Assembly (NCBI GenBank): GCA_002343075.1 | Contig: DDRH01000005.1 | Location: 41,457-69,133 of the forward strand | Length of the DNA stretch: 27,677 nt | Direction: 5' to 3' | Source of the DNA: Phycisphaerales bacterium UBA2421 | GTDB lineage: Bacteria > Planctomycetota > Phycisphaerae > Tepidisphaerales > Tepidisphaeraceae | The notes under the pieces: model-generated | The model's input: the letters and a program-made list of their open reading frames with translations, nothing else | What the model was told of the DNA's origin: nothing | The model's database searches: none | Made by a program: the position numbers and the translations under genes | Shown here: piece after piece, positions 7,004 through 14,123 of the stretch | How the letters are laid out: each line of letters starts with the position of its first letter | How positions within the stretch are numbered: the first letter of the stretch is position 1

Positions 7004-7900
7004 ATGAAATCCTCAATGAGTTTCACCGCGAGAATGACGGCGAGATCCACGGCGGCCCGACATCAATCGCGGCAGAACAGGCTCGGCTTTACCCTGGTCG
7101 AGTTGCTTGTCGTCATCGGCATCATTGCGCTGCTGATCGGCATTCTCATCCCCACTCTGAGCAAAGCGCAGCAACAAGCCAAGGTGACGGCGTGCATGTC
7201 GAATATGCGACAGTTGGCACAAGGTTGGATCATGTACACCAACGACAACCGAGGGTCGATCCCGTACGCGGAAACCGATGCCGAAAGAAACGCAGACGGT
7301 TCGATCAACACCTCCAACAAAGCCCGGCGCGATGGCTGGGTGGTCGATGTCCCCGGCGATCCGGCTTTTAATACCCGCGCTTCGGTTGAAAAGGGCCTGT
7401 TGTGGAAGTACTGCTCCGCCGCTGAGACATACCGGTGCCCGGCATCGATCGACCTGGCCAACTTCCGAAGCTACTCCATCAGTCTGCACATGAACGGCGA
7501 TCCGATTTTTGCCGGCCACCTGACTTTCTGGGAAACCGGCGTGCTCCCCGGCCTCGACCCGCCGCACATTGTTACGAAGATCAGTAAGACCAAGCCCGAT
7601 CAGTTGGTGTTCATAGAAGAGTTTGACGAGCGCGGCTTTAACGGCGGTTCATTCGTGCAGTATCGTGGGTGGGCTTACCAGCCGGCACACGGCTCGCACC
7701 GCTGGGGCGATATTCCGGCGTTGTTTCATCGCAAGGGGACGGTCGCGAGCTTCGTCGATGGCCATGCCGAGTACAAGATCTGGGGCGACAAACGCACTCT
7801 CGTGGCCAAGCGCGATGAAAAGCAGGATGGCAATCAAGACATTCTCTGGCTCAAGAAGGCGATGTTCATCGATCCGATCAACCCGAAGTCGTCCTATTAA
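7004..7900 (+). CDS. Type II secretion-like pseudopilin with H-X9-DG motif
   Basis: A 298-residue prepilin-like protein. The type IV prepilin signal has a basic leader and cleavage after Gly28 (RLG then FTLVELLVVIGIIALLIGILIP), with the diagnostic Glu at position 5 of the mature protein. It is followed by a hydrophobic helix and MRQLAQGWIMYTNDN, typical of the planctomycete/lentisphaeral DUF1559-like group. His242 is followed by exactly nine residues and then Asp-Gly (252-253), the H-X9-DG processing-associated motif. Proteins of this type are processed by a prepilin peptidase and sit at the inner membrane or periplasm; their job is not known. The start ATG at 7004 has AAGGA 8 nt upstream. 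The frame is open to 6938 without ribosome-site support. Placement beside an AraC regulator and sugar transport genes suggests an accessory role in uptake or secretion (inference). Confidence 0.9.
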   Translation: MKSSMSFTARMTARSTAARHQSRQNRLGFTLVELLVVIGIIALLIGILIPTLSKAQQQAKVTACMSNMRQLAQGWIMYTNDNRGSIPYAETDAERNADGSINTSNKARRDGWVVDVPGDPAFNTRASVEKGLLWKYCSAAETYRCPASIDLANFRSYSISLHMNGDPIFAGHLTFWETGVLPGLDPPHIVTKISKTKPDQLVFIEEFDERGFNGGSFVQYRGWAYQPAHGSHRWGDIPALFHRKGTVASFVDGHAEYKIWGDKRTLVAKRDEKQDGNQDILWLKKAMFIDPINPKSSY

Positions 7901-7916
7901 CGACCCTTCAAAATCA

Positions 7917-7937
7917 ACCGCCGGCGCGGGCGGCGGT
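7917..7937 (+). terminator. GC-rich hairpin after the pseudopilin gene
   Basis: ACCGCC (7917-7922) pairs with GGCGGT (7932-7937) around GGCGCGGGC, 17 nt after the pseudopilin stop. Only a short CTTT follows, so intrinsic termination is uncertain. The hairpin overlaps the farthest possible lnt start (GTG 7936), which argues for a later lnt start. Confidence 0.3.
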
Positions 7938-8007
7938 GCCGGTCTTTGGTCGTCACCGACATGCCGACGCGGGAATCGTGGCCTCAAGCCGCGTTGTGGC
8001 GCTGGAC

Positions 8008-9822
8008 ATGCAAGCTCTCGCCGATGACCCTACCCGCGTGATCCAGGCTATTGAAACTTCCGAGCGACCGCCCATGCGCTGGTGGCAGCGCGCCCTGCTG
8101 GCGATGGTGCCGGCGCAGCTGTTTCTGCTGGCATTTGCGCCGATGGATCAGTTTTACATCGCGTGGTTTGCAATGGTGCCCTGGCTGATGGCAGTGACGT
8201 CGGCGCGGTCGAAGCGCGGCGCGCTGCTTGCCGGGTATATTGGAGGACTCGCATTCTTCGGCCTGAATTTCTGGTGGTTGTGGCACGCTACATTCTACGG
8301 CACGCTCGCGCTGCTGCTTTACCTCGCAAGCTGGTGGGCAATCGCCGGGTGGGTGATCTATGTTCTGTCGCGGCCGCTGCGGGCGGCGCTTTCGCATGGG
8401 TTGGATGAAGTGGATCGGATCGCTGATGACTGCCCGCCGCGCGGATTTCGTTTATTGGATGCCGGCGGCTGGCGCGTGATCATCACCGTCCCTGCCGCCT
8501 GGACCGCGATCGAATGGCTTCGCGGCGGGGTGGGTGGGATGTTTCCGTGGTTCGCGCTCTCTCAGTCTCAGATTCCCCTGCTCCCGATCTGCCAGATTGC
8601 CGACATCACCGGGCACTGGGGCGTGACATTCTGGGTAATGATGTGCAACACGCTGCTGTTTTTTGCGTGGCAAAGATTGTGGGGTTCTCGAACAGATCGC
8701 ACGCTTACCGATGCCGTCACGTCTGCGGTCTTGCGGCGCGGCTTCGTCTTTTCGACGTCTGGCTTCATTGCCATCACGCTGCTGATCGCCGCATATGGGT
8801 TCTGGCGAATGGAACAGACTCAATCGCAACCTGGCCCGAATGTGCTGGTGATTCAATCCAACTTTCCTCACGCGCGCGGCGGGGCAAAGACGGTCACACA
8901 GCAGGAGCAAATCGACTTTCACTTCTCAACCACGGCCGACGCCATGAATGAACTCACGGCGCGCGGCGAGACGGTGGATCTGGTCGCGTGGAGCGAGACA
9001 GTCATGCCGCCGATGAACCCGGAGGTGCGGGCGGGTGCGGGTGGGGCGGGCTTTTTGAATCAGGTTCACAATGACCTGCTTGCGCTGGCACGACAGTTTG
9101 ACGTACCGCTGATGTTTGGTGCCTATGCCGTGCCGGTGGTGCAGGAGAAGGGTGCCCCGATTAACGACGCCGACATTCGCAACGCCGTATATCTCTACCT
9201 TCCCGGTGCCTCATCGCAGCAGCGATACGACAAAGTGCGCCTTGTGCCGTTTGGTGAATTCGTCTGGTTCAAGAAGACAGTTCCCTGGTTGCACAGGCTG
9301 CTGTTTCGCGTGGCGGCGTACTCGGTGGATTATGAAATCACCCCGGGAGAAACGGCGCAGGAAATCGCATTCGCCATCCCGGCGCGATCCAGGATCAATC
9401 AAAATGGCGATTTTGATCAATCAAAATGCGTTACGCCGATCTGTATGGAAGACATGGACAGTGCGTACGTCGCCGGGCTGTTCCGGTCGCAGTCGGGGAA
9501 GCGCGCCGGCTTCATCATGAATGTGACCAACGACGGCTGGTTCAATCATTCTCAGAAGGCCGGGCATTTGCAGGCCGCGACGTTTCGATCCATCGAAAAT
9601 CGAGTGTGGACCGCGCGCGCCAACAACACCGGCGCCAGTGGGTTCATCGACTCTGCGGGGCGTCAGGTGCAGATTCTTGCGTCCAATTCGCCCGGCTGGG
9701 CGTTGCAGCAGGTGCAGATCGATCCTCGCTACTGCTTCTATTCAAAGTTCGGCGATGTGTTTGCGTGGGGCTGTGTACTTGTCACCGCGGCGGCGATTTT
9801 CATCGCATGGAGACAACGGTGA
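8008..9822 (+). CDS. lnt: Apolipoprotein N-acyltransferase
   Basis: About 604 residues. It transfers a fatty acid from phospholipid to the N-terminal cysteine of lipoproteins, at the outer face of the inner membrane. The N-terminal half has several membrane segments, starting near LLAMVPAQLFLLAF. WTAIEWLRGGVGGMFPW is the characteristic Lnt motif. The C-terminal half is a carbon-nitrogen hydrolase domain with the expected triad: Glu330 in AWSE, Lys409 in YDKVRLVPFGE and Cys479 in PICMED (numbering from 8008). GFIMNVTNDGWF and FRSIENRVWTARANNTG are also typical. The start is uncertain: ATG 8008 (used), GTG 7936 (inside a hairpin) or ATG 8074; none has a clear ribosome site. A repeat-derived stretch, INQNGDFDQSK, lies just before the catalytic Cys. 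Its stop overlaps the next gene's start (GTGA), so lnt and the transporter are probably co-translated. Confidence 0.93.
   Translation: MQALADDPTRVIQAIETSERPPMRWWQRALLAMVPAQLFLLAFAPMDQFYIAWFAMVPWLMAVTSARSKRGALLAGYIGGLAFFGLNFWWLWHATFYGTLALLLYLASWWAIAGWVIYVLSRPLRAALSHGLDEVDRIADDCPPRGFRLLDAGGWRVIITVPAAWTAIEWLRGGVGGMFPWFALSQSQIPLLPICQIADITGHWGVTFWVMMCNTLLFFAWQRLWGSRTDRTLTDAVTSAVLRRGFVFSTSGFIAITLLIAAYGFWRMEQTQSQPGPNVLVIQSNFPHARGGAKTVTQQEQIDFHFSTTADAMNELTARGETVDLVAWSETVMPPMNPEVRAGAGGAGFLNQVHNDLLALARQFDVPLMFGAYAVPVVQEKGAPINDADIRNAVYLYLPGASSQQRYDKVRLVPFGEFVWFKKTVPWLHRLLFRVAAYSVDYEITPGETAQEIAFAIPARSRINQNGDFDQSKCVTPICMEDMDSAYVAGLFRSQSGKRAGFIMNVTNDGWFNHSQKAGHLQAATFRSIENRVWTARANNTGASGFIDSAGRQVQILASNSPGWALQQVQIDPRYCFYSKFGDVFAWGCVLVTAAAIFIAWRQR
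9393..9428. repeat. Palindrome and 14-base direct repeat inside lnt
   Basis: GATCAATCAAAATG occurs twice, at 9393-9406 and 9415-9428, a 22-nt period that is not a multiple of three. Within it, ATCAAAAT (9398-9405) and ATTTTGAT (9410-9417) form a perfect 8-base palindrome around GGCG. It encodes INQNGDFDQSK immediately before the Lnt nucleophile region. Related strings occur at 10435-10448 (ATCAAAATGGCGAT) and 15042-15053 (AAAATCGCCATT). Confidence 0.6.
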
Positions 9823-12365
9823 CAAGCAGCAGTCGCAGAGGCAGCGCAGGCCATTTCTCCCCCAACGGGTACTCCGGGAGGGGGAGAAGAGCGCAGATTC
9901 CTCTATCGGTCGCAATAACTCTTTTTGCAGTATTGATTCTGGCACTGTCGATCTGGACCTGGCGCAGCACGCAGTATCAGACCCCCGACGGCCGGGAGGA
10001 GATTGTTGCCTGGGGAATCAACTTTCTCGGGCCTGATATCTACACGCTGGTGCATCAGTTTGAGAAGGAGAATCCGCAATACAAGGTAATCATCAGCTCG
10101 TCGGCCGAGCGCGACAACACCGCCGACAATCAGCGGTTGCTTAGCGCCATCGCCGGGGGCGTGCCGCCGGACCTTTACTTCTTCTCTCGCTTTGCCACGG
10201 GCGAATGGGCCTCGCGCGGCGCGCTGACCGATCTGACCGATCTCATTGAGAGCCAATCGCCGGGCGACCCCTATCGCATTAGCCTTGCCGACTATTACGA
10301 CTGGTCGCTGGCCGAAGCGAGTTATGCCCGCCCGAACACAGATGAGAAGCCCCGGCTGTACGGCATGCCGCTCACCGGCGATATCCGCTTTCTGTTCATC
10401 AATGGCGAGGTGTTCAAGCAGGCGGGTTTGATCGATCAAAATGGCGATCCAACCCCACCCAAAACATGGGAAGAGCTTCGCGAATATGCCAGGAGGCTGA
10501 CCCGCTTCCGTAAGCCCGGCGACCCGGCCAGCGGCATCGAGCGGATCGGGCTGGCGCCGGGGTTTGGTGCCGGTTTTGGAAACAGCTTTCTCTATCTCTG
10601 GGCATGGCAGGCCGGTGGAAGTCTGATGAACGAGGACGGCACCCGCGTCACGTTCGATTCGCCGGAGGTCGTGCGGGCACTTCGATTCGTGGTCGATCTT
10701 CATGATGATGTCGGCGGTGCGACCAACGTGAGCGCGTTTCAGCAGTCGCTTTCCAGCGTCGAGATGGATCCATTCATCCGCGGGCAGATCGCGATGAAGA
10801 TCGACAACGACTGGATGTTTCGCTTCATGGCGTTGTTTCGGCCCGACATGGACTTTGTAATCGCCCCCGCGCCGTTGCCCGCGGACGAGGTGGCAAAGGG
10901 CCGGAAGCCGATCACCTGGGCCGGCGGCTTTTCCCTGGTTATTCCGTCGACTTCAAAGAACAAATCCGGCGCGTTCAAGCTCATGCAGTACATCATGAGT
11001 GAAAAGGGAACGCGCCTGCTGGAACGCGGGAAGCAGGAACTGGCCCAGAGCGAAGGCCGGCTGTATCTGCCCGAGGGTCTGGCCAACCGGCGGCTTTATG
11101 AATCGCTGGTGAAGGAGGCCATTTTTGATAACCCGCGCGTCCCGCAAACGTTCAAGAATGCGTATAGAGTATTGCAGGAGCTGATGCCGGAGACACGCTA
11201 CCGCCCGGTGACGCCGATCGGACAATTGTTGTGGAATCAGCAGGTGCGCGCGTTCGAGTCGGCTTCGCGGCATGAGTTTGACGCTGAAGCGCGCGCCAAG
11301 GGTATGGACCCGATTCAGTACACGCTGCAGCGCAGCGCCGCCCCGGCGGTGAGGCAGTTGGAGGAGGTGCTACAACCCCCGCCGCCGCGCGTGGTGAACT
11401 GGACACCGTGGCTCGCGGGCTACTCCGTGTTGTCGCTGATTCCGGCAGTGCTGATTTATCTTGCGTTCAGGTTGCGTCGCAAAGTGGAAGGCTATCGCGC
11501 CGGCGAAGTGCGTGCGGCGATGATGTTTATCTCGCCGTGGTGGATTGGGTTTGCGTGTCTCATCGGCGGGCCGATTGTGTTCAGCGTGGTCATGAGTTTT
11601 ACGCGCTACGACGTGATGTCGCCGGCGCGATATGTCGGCTGGCAGAATTATCGCGATGTGTTGTCCGATCCGTTGTTTCTCAAGTCAATTGGCAACACGG
11701 CTTACATGCTCATGCGCGTGCCGCTGGGGCTGGTGCTCAGCCTCGGGCTGGCGCTGTTGCTGAATCGTGCGGTGCGCGGCATCGGGTTTTATCGCACGGC
11801 GTTCTTCATGCCCGCGATCGTCCCGCTGGTGGCGGCGAGCCTGCTCTGGATCTGGATTTTCAATCCGATACAGGGGCCGATTAATCAACTGCTGGCGATA
11901 GTGGGCATCAGCGGCCCGCAGTGGCTGCAAGACCCGGCGTGGAGCAAGCCGTCACTGATCCTCGTAAACCTATGGATGGCCGGCAGCGGGACGATCATCT
12001 GGCTAGCCGGGCTGCAGGGCATTCCCCAGCAGTTGTATGAGGCCGCCGACATCGACGGGGCGGGGCCGTGGCGGAAATTCTGGCATGTGACAGTTCCGAT
12101 GCTCAGCCCGTTCATTTTGTTTAACACGATCATCGGCGTGATAACGACGATGCAGATTTTCGTCGAGGCATATGTAATGACCCCCGACGGCCTGCCCGCC
12201 GACTCGACGCTGTTTTACTCGTATTATCTTTTCAAGCAGGCGTTTCAATATCTGCGCATGGGCCCCGCGAGCGCGATGGCGTGGATCTTGCTGGTGATCG
12301 TGCTCATCCTCACCGCGATTCAACTCTGGCTTAGCAAAAGGTGGGTGCACTATGAACAGAGTTGA
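9819..12365 (+). CDS. Fused ABC sugar transporter: solute-binding protein plus MalF-type permease
   Basis: An 848-residue polypeptide joining two parts normally made separately. Residues ~27-47 are a membrane anchor. Residues ~56-521 are a family 1 (maltose-type) solute-binding protein with QFEKENPQYKV, LLSAIAGGVPPDLYF, PPKTWEELREYARRLT, GGSLMNEDGTRVTFDSPE and WAGGFSLVIPSTSKNK. Residues ~530-551 are a second membrane helix. Residues ~562-841 are a MalF/UgpA-like permease with PWWIGFACLIGGPIVFSV and the cytoplasmic EAA loop (YEAADIDGAGPWRKFWHVTVP, Glu741) that docks the ATPase. The start GTG 9819 overlaps the lnt stop as GTGA and has GGAG 6 nt upstream; ATG 9807 is an alternative. The first 26 residues are repeat-derived. 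No ATPase gene is in the window, so a shared MsmX/UgpC-type ATPase elsewhere is inferred. Sugar specificity is unknown. Confidence 0.9.
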   Translation: MTSSSRRGSAGHFSPNGYSGRGRRAQIPLSVAITLFAVLILALSIWTWRSTQYQTPDGREEIVAWGINFLGPDIYTLVHQFEKENPQYKVIISSSAERDNTADNQRLLSAIAGGVPPDLYFFSRFATGEWASRGALTDLTDLIESQSPGDPYRISLADYYDWSLAEASYARPNTDEKPRLYGMPLTGDIRFLFINGEVFKQAGLIDQNGDPTPPKTWEELREYARRLTRFRKPGDPASGIERIGLAPGFGAGFGNSFLYLWAWQAGGSLMNEDGTRVTFDSPEVVRALRFVVDLHDDVGGATNVSAFQQSLSSVEMDPFIRGQIAMKIDNDWMFRFMALFRPDMDFVIAPAPLPADEVAKGRKPITWAGGFSLVIPSTSKNKSGAFKLMQYIMSEKGTRLLERGKQELAQSEGRLYLPEGLANRRLYESLVKEAIFDNPRVPQTFKNAYRVLQELMPETRYRPVTPIGQLLWNQQVRAFESASRHEFDAEARAKGMDPIQYTLQRSAAPAVRQLEEVLQPPPPRVVNWTPWLAGYSVLSLIPAVLIYLAFRLRRKVEGYRAGEVRAAMMFISPWWIGFACLIGGPIVFSVVMSFTRYDVMSPARYVGWQNYRDVLSDPLFLKSIGNTAYMLMRVPLGLVLSLGLALLLNRAVRGIGFYRTAFFMPAIVPLVAASLLWIWIFNPIQGPINQLLAIVGISGPQWLQDPAWSKPSLILVNLWMAGSGTIIWLAGLQGIPQQLYEAADIDGAGPWRKFWHVTVPMLSPFILFNTIIGVITTMQIFVEAYVMTPDGLPADSTLFYSYYLFKQAFQYLRMGPASAMAWILLVIVLILTAIQLWLSKRWVHYEQS
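9855..9888. repeat. Palindromic repeat translated in the transporter N-terminus
   Basis: TTCTCCCCC (9855-9863) pairs perfectly with GGGGGAGAA (9880-9888). The interior, read on the minus strand, contains CTCCCGGAGTACC, which is shared exactly with the palindrome at 16755-16780. It encodes FSPNGYSGRGRR in the cytoplasmic tail of the fused transporter, before the first membrane helix. Confidence 0.75.
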
Positions 12366-14022
12366 GCGACTGGTGTGCGGAGCGACGACAGAGATTAGTA
12401 AGCCCGGAGTGAACGATCACAACAGGATCAAGCCGGGTAGCGGCGGCAGAGCAGTCTGTGAGACGTTCGGCAATGGTCCAAACATCGGCGCGGCGAAGAC
12501 TCTGCCGCCCTTTCAGGGCTTGATCATTCCAATGTCACCTACCTGGGGCTTGCGCCCCAGGCTTACCTCTGGCGCCGCTTCGCGACTGAGATTGACGAAT
12601 GCCGGATTCATCCGGTTTGGGTTGCATCTGCTGCTTCTCTCCATCGCCGCAGCGTTCTTGTTTCCGTTTGTGTGGATGCTGCTTACCAGCGCGAAGACCG
12701 ATGAAGAAGTCGCCGCGGGCAGGTGGCTGCCGGCGCTACCGACCCATCAATGGGAATCGCCCTACGAGACGGTTGACGCCGCGGGTAAGCCGATTGCCGC
12801 GGGGGTTAGCCTTCTCGATCTGCAGGTTCGGCTGCTCGATGCCAGCATCATCAGTCTCAAGCCCGACTGGCGACATTCAGCCGCCGGGAAGGGGAACGAA
12901 CTGCGGCCGCAGCCAGACGGAACCGTGAGGTGGCACTATCGATTTCCGGCTCCGGGTGATGTCGCAATCGAAACGCCCCTTGATCTGCCGGCAGATTTCA
13001 ACTTGCAGAATCTCCACAAGCTCATCCTCTCCATAAAATCGGACGACAGTTGGCACCGCGTCGATGCCGAGCTGACCGTTGGCGGCAAAACCTGGCGGAG
13101 CGCGCGATCGACCTACCTCGCACAGCACCGCCCGATGAGCATCATCTTCCAGCCGCCGACGTTTGAGGATGAGACGTATCAGCCGAAGATATGGGTACCG
13201 TTGAAGCAGCGGGCAGGGGGCAGTGGGCAGTCGGCAGGGTACAATAACTTGGCTTCAGGTCGTACGGATCAGGCAGCACTTCGCATCATCATCACGCCGT
13301 CGTCCACGCCGCGGGCCATCTGGGGCAAGCTCACGCGCAACTACATTCGCATCTTCAACTCAATCCCGTTCTGGGAATATCTCGGCAACAGCCTGCTTCT
13401 TGTTGTGCTTACCGTGACTGGCACACTTTTTAGCAGCACCTTTGTCGCGTACGCGTTTGCGAGATTGCACTGGCCGGGCCGGTCGGTGGCACTGCTCATC
13501 TTGCTTAGCACGCTCATGCTGCCCGAGCAGGTGACGATGATCCCGTCATTTCTCATCTGGCAGAAGCTCGGCTGGTACAACACACTTAACCCCATGTGGG
13601 TGCCGACGTTCTTTGGCGCGACGTTTACGCCGCTGTTTGGGTCTGCGTTCTTCATCTTTCTTATGGTGCAGCACATGAAAACGCTGCCCAAAGAACTTGA
13701 GGAGGCCGCGCGCATCGACGGGCTAAACCATGTGCAGACGTGGTGGTACATCATGCTGCCGCAGGTGAAACCCGCCGCCGCGGCGATCGCGACACTTTCG
13801 TTTCTCGCGGCGTGGAATGATTTTCTGCGCCCGCTGATCTATCTCCGCGACCAGGGCCGGTTTCCGCTCTCGCTCGGCCTGCTTACCGCCCAAATCGAAA
13901 ACCGCGGCGACTGGACCATGATCATGGCGGGCAACGTGCTCATGACCGTGCCGGTAATTGTGCTGTTTTTCCTGTGCCAGCGGTACTTTGTGCGGGGGAT
14001 GAGCGCGACGGGCATGAAGTGA
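12352..14022 (+). CDS. MalG-type ABC sugar permease with large extracytoplasmic insert
   Basis: A 556-residue inner-membrane permease, about twice the usual ~280. The C-terminal part is a standard MalG domain. It has transmembrane helices from ~343, LPEQVTMIPSFLIW, the EAA loop (EEAARIDGLNHVQTWWYIMLP, 450-470), and WNDFLRPLIYLRD. The first helix is at ~91-111 (ending FPFVWMLLTSAKTDEEV). Between it and the next helix lie ~210 residues (120-330) of predicted beta-rich, soluble sequence such as LDLPADFNLQNLHKLILSIK, expected outside the membrane. That is where MalG has only a short loop. Residues 1-85 are mostly repeat-derived. The ATG at 12352 is preferred because AAAGGTGG lies 8 nt upstream and it overlaps the preceding gene by 14 nt. 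ATG 12532 and TTG 12592 would skip the repeats but lack ribosome sites. It pairs with the upstream fused protein to form the channel. Confidence 0.88.
   Translation: MNRVERLVCGATTEISKPGVNDHNRIKPGSGGRAVCETFGNGPNIGAAKTLPPFQGLIIPMSPTWGLRPRLTSGAASRLRLTNAGFIRFGLHLLLLSIAAAFLFPFVWMLLTSAKTDEEVAAGRWLPALPTHQWESPYETVDAAGKPIAAGVSLLDLQVRLLDASIISLKPDWRHSAAGKGNELRPQPDGTVRWHYRFPAPGDVAIETPLDLPADFNLQNLHKLILSIKSDDSWHRVDAELTVGGKTWRSARSTYLAQHRPMSIIFQPPTFEDETYQPKIWVPLKQRAGGSGQSAGYNNLASGRTDQAALRIIITPSSTPRAIWGKLTRNYIRIFNSIPFWEYLGNSLLLVVLTVTGTLFSSTFVAYAFARLHWPGRSVALLILLSTLMLPEQVTMIPSFLIWQKLGWYNTLNPMWVPTFFGATFTPLFGSAFFIFLMVQHMKTLPKELEEAARIDGLNHVQTWWYIMLPQVKPAAAAIATLSFLAAWNDFLRPLIYLRDQGRFPLSLGLLTAQIENRGDWTMIMAGNVLMTVPVIVLFFLCQRYFVRGMSATGMK
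12508..12561. repeat. Palindromic repeat pair in the MalG-type permease N-terminus
   Basis: GCCCT-TTC-AGGGC (12508-12520) is followed by the perfect stem-loop CCTGGGGC-TTGC-GCCCCAGG (12542-12561). I recall this arrangement as a dispersed planctomycete intergenic repeat (memory, not searched). Here it is read in frame as PFQGLIIPMSPTWGLRPRL, between the permease start and its first membrane helix. Confidence 0.7.
13211..13238. repeat. Four tandem 7-base repeats inside the permease insert
   Basis: GGGCAGG, GGGCAGT, GGGCAGT and CGGCAGG run head to tail for 28 bases. They encode the low-complexity RAGGSGQSAG near the end of the extracytoplasmic insert of the permease. Seven is not a multiple of three, so a change of one copy would shift the frame. 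Confidence 0.75.
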
Positions 14023-14120
14023 CGAAATCCGAAACCAGAAATCCGAATAGCGCATCCTCGATATAGAGCATTCGTCATTCGAGTTTCGTCATTGATTCGG
14101 TTTTCTGGTCTCGGATTTCG
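14023..14120. terminator. Long inverted repeat between convergent genes
   Basis: Arms 14023-14048 (CGAAATCCGAAACCAGAAAT then CCGAAT) and 14095-14120 (reverse complement begins CGAAATCCGAGACCAGAAAA) match at 24 of 26 positions around a 46-nt loop. The loop holds TTCGTCATTCGAGTTTCGTC, itself repetitive. The structure begins one base after the permease stop and ends three bases before the stop of the minus-strand glycosidase, so it could act as a terminator or RNA-stabilising hairpin for both. No T-tract is present. It is built from a dispersed CCGAAATCC-type repeat (memory). Confidence 0.55.
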
Positions 14121-14123
14121 AGT

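Noticed and set aside
9426..9818. N-terminal extension of the fused transporter frame into lnt.
   Set aside because: It overlaps the conserved Lnt catalytic domain; the GTGA start at 9819 has a ribosome site.
10435..10448. ATCAAAATGGCGAT in the transporter taken alone as a mobile repeat.
   Set aside because: A single shared 14-mer is expected about once by chance in a window this size, and the encoded IDQNGD is ordinary for this protein family; kept only as a weak link to the lnt repeat.
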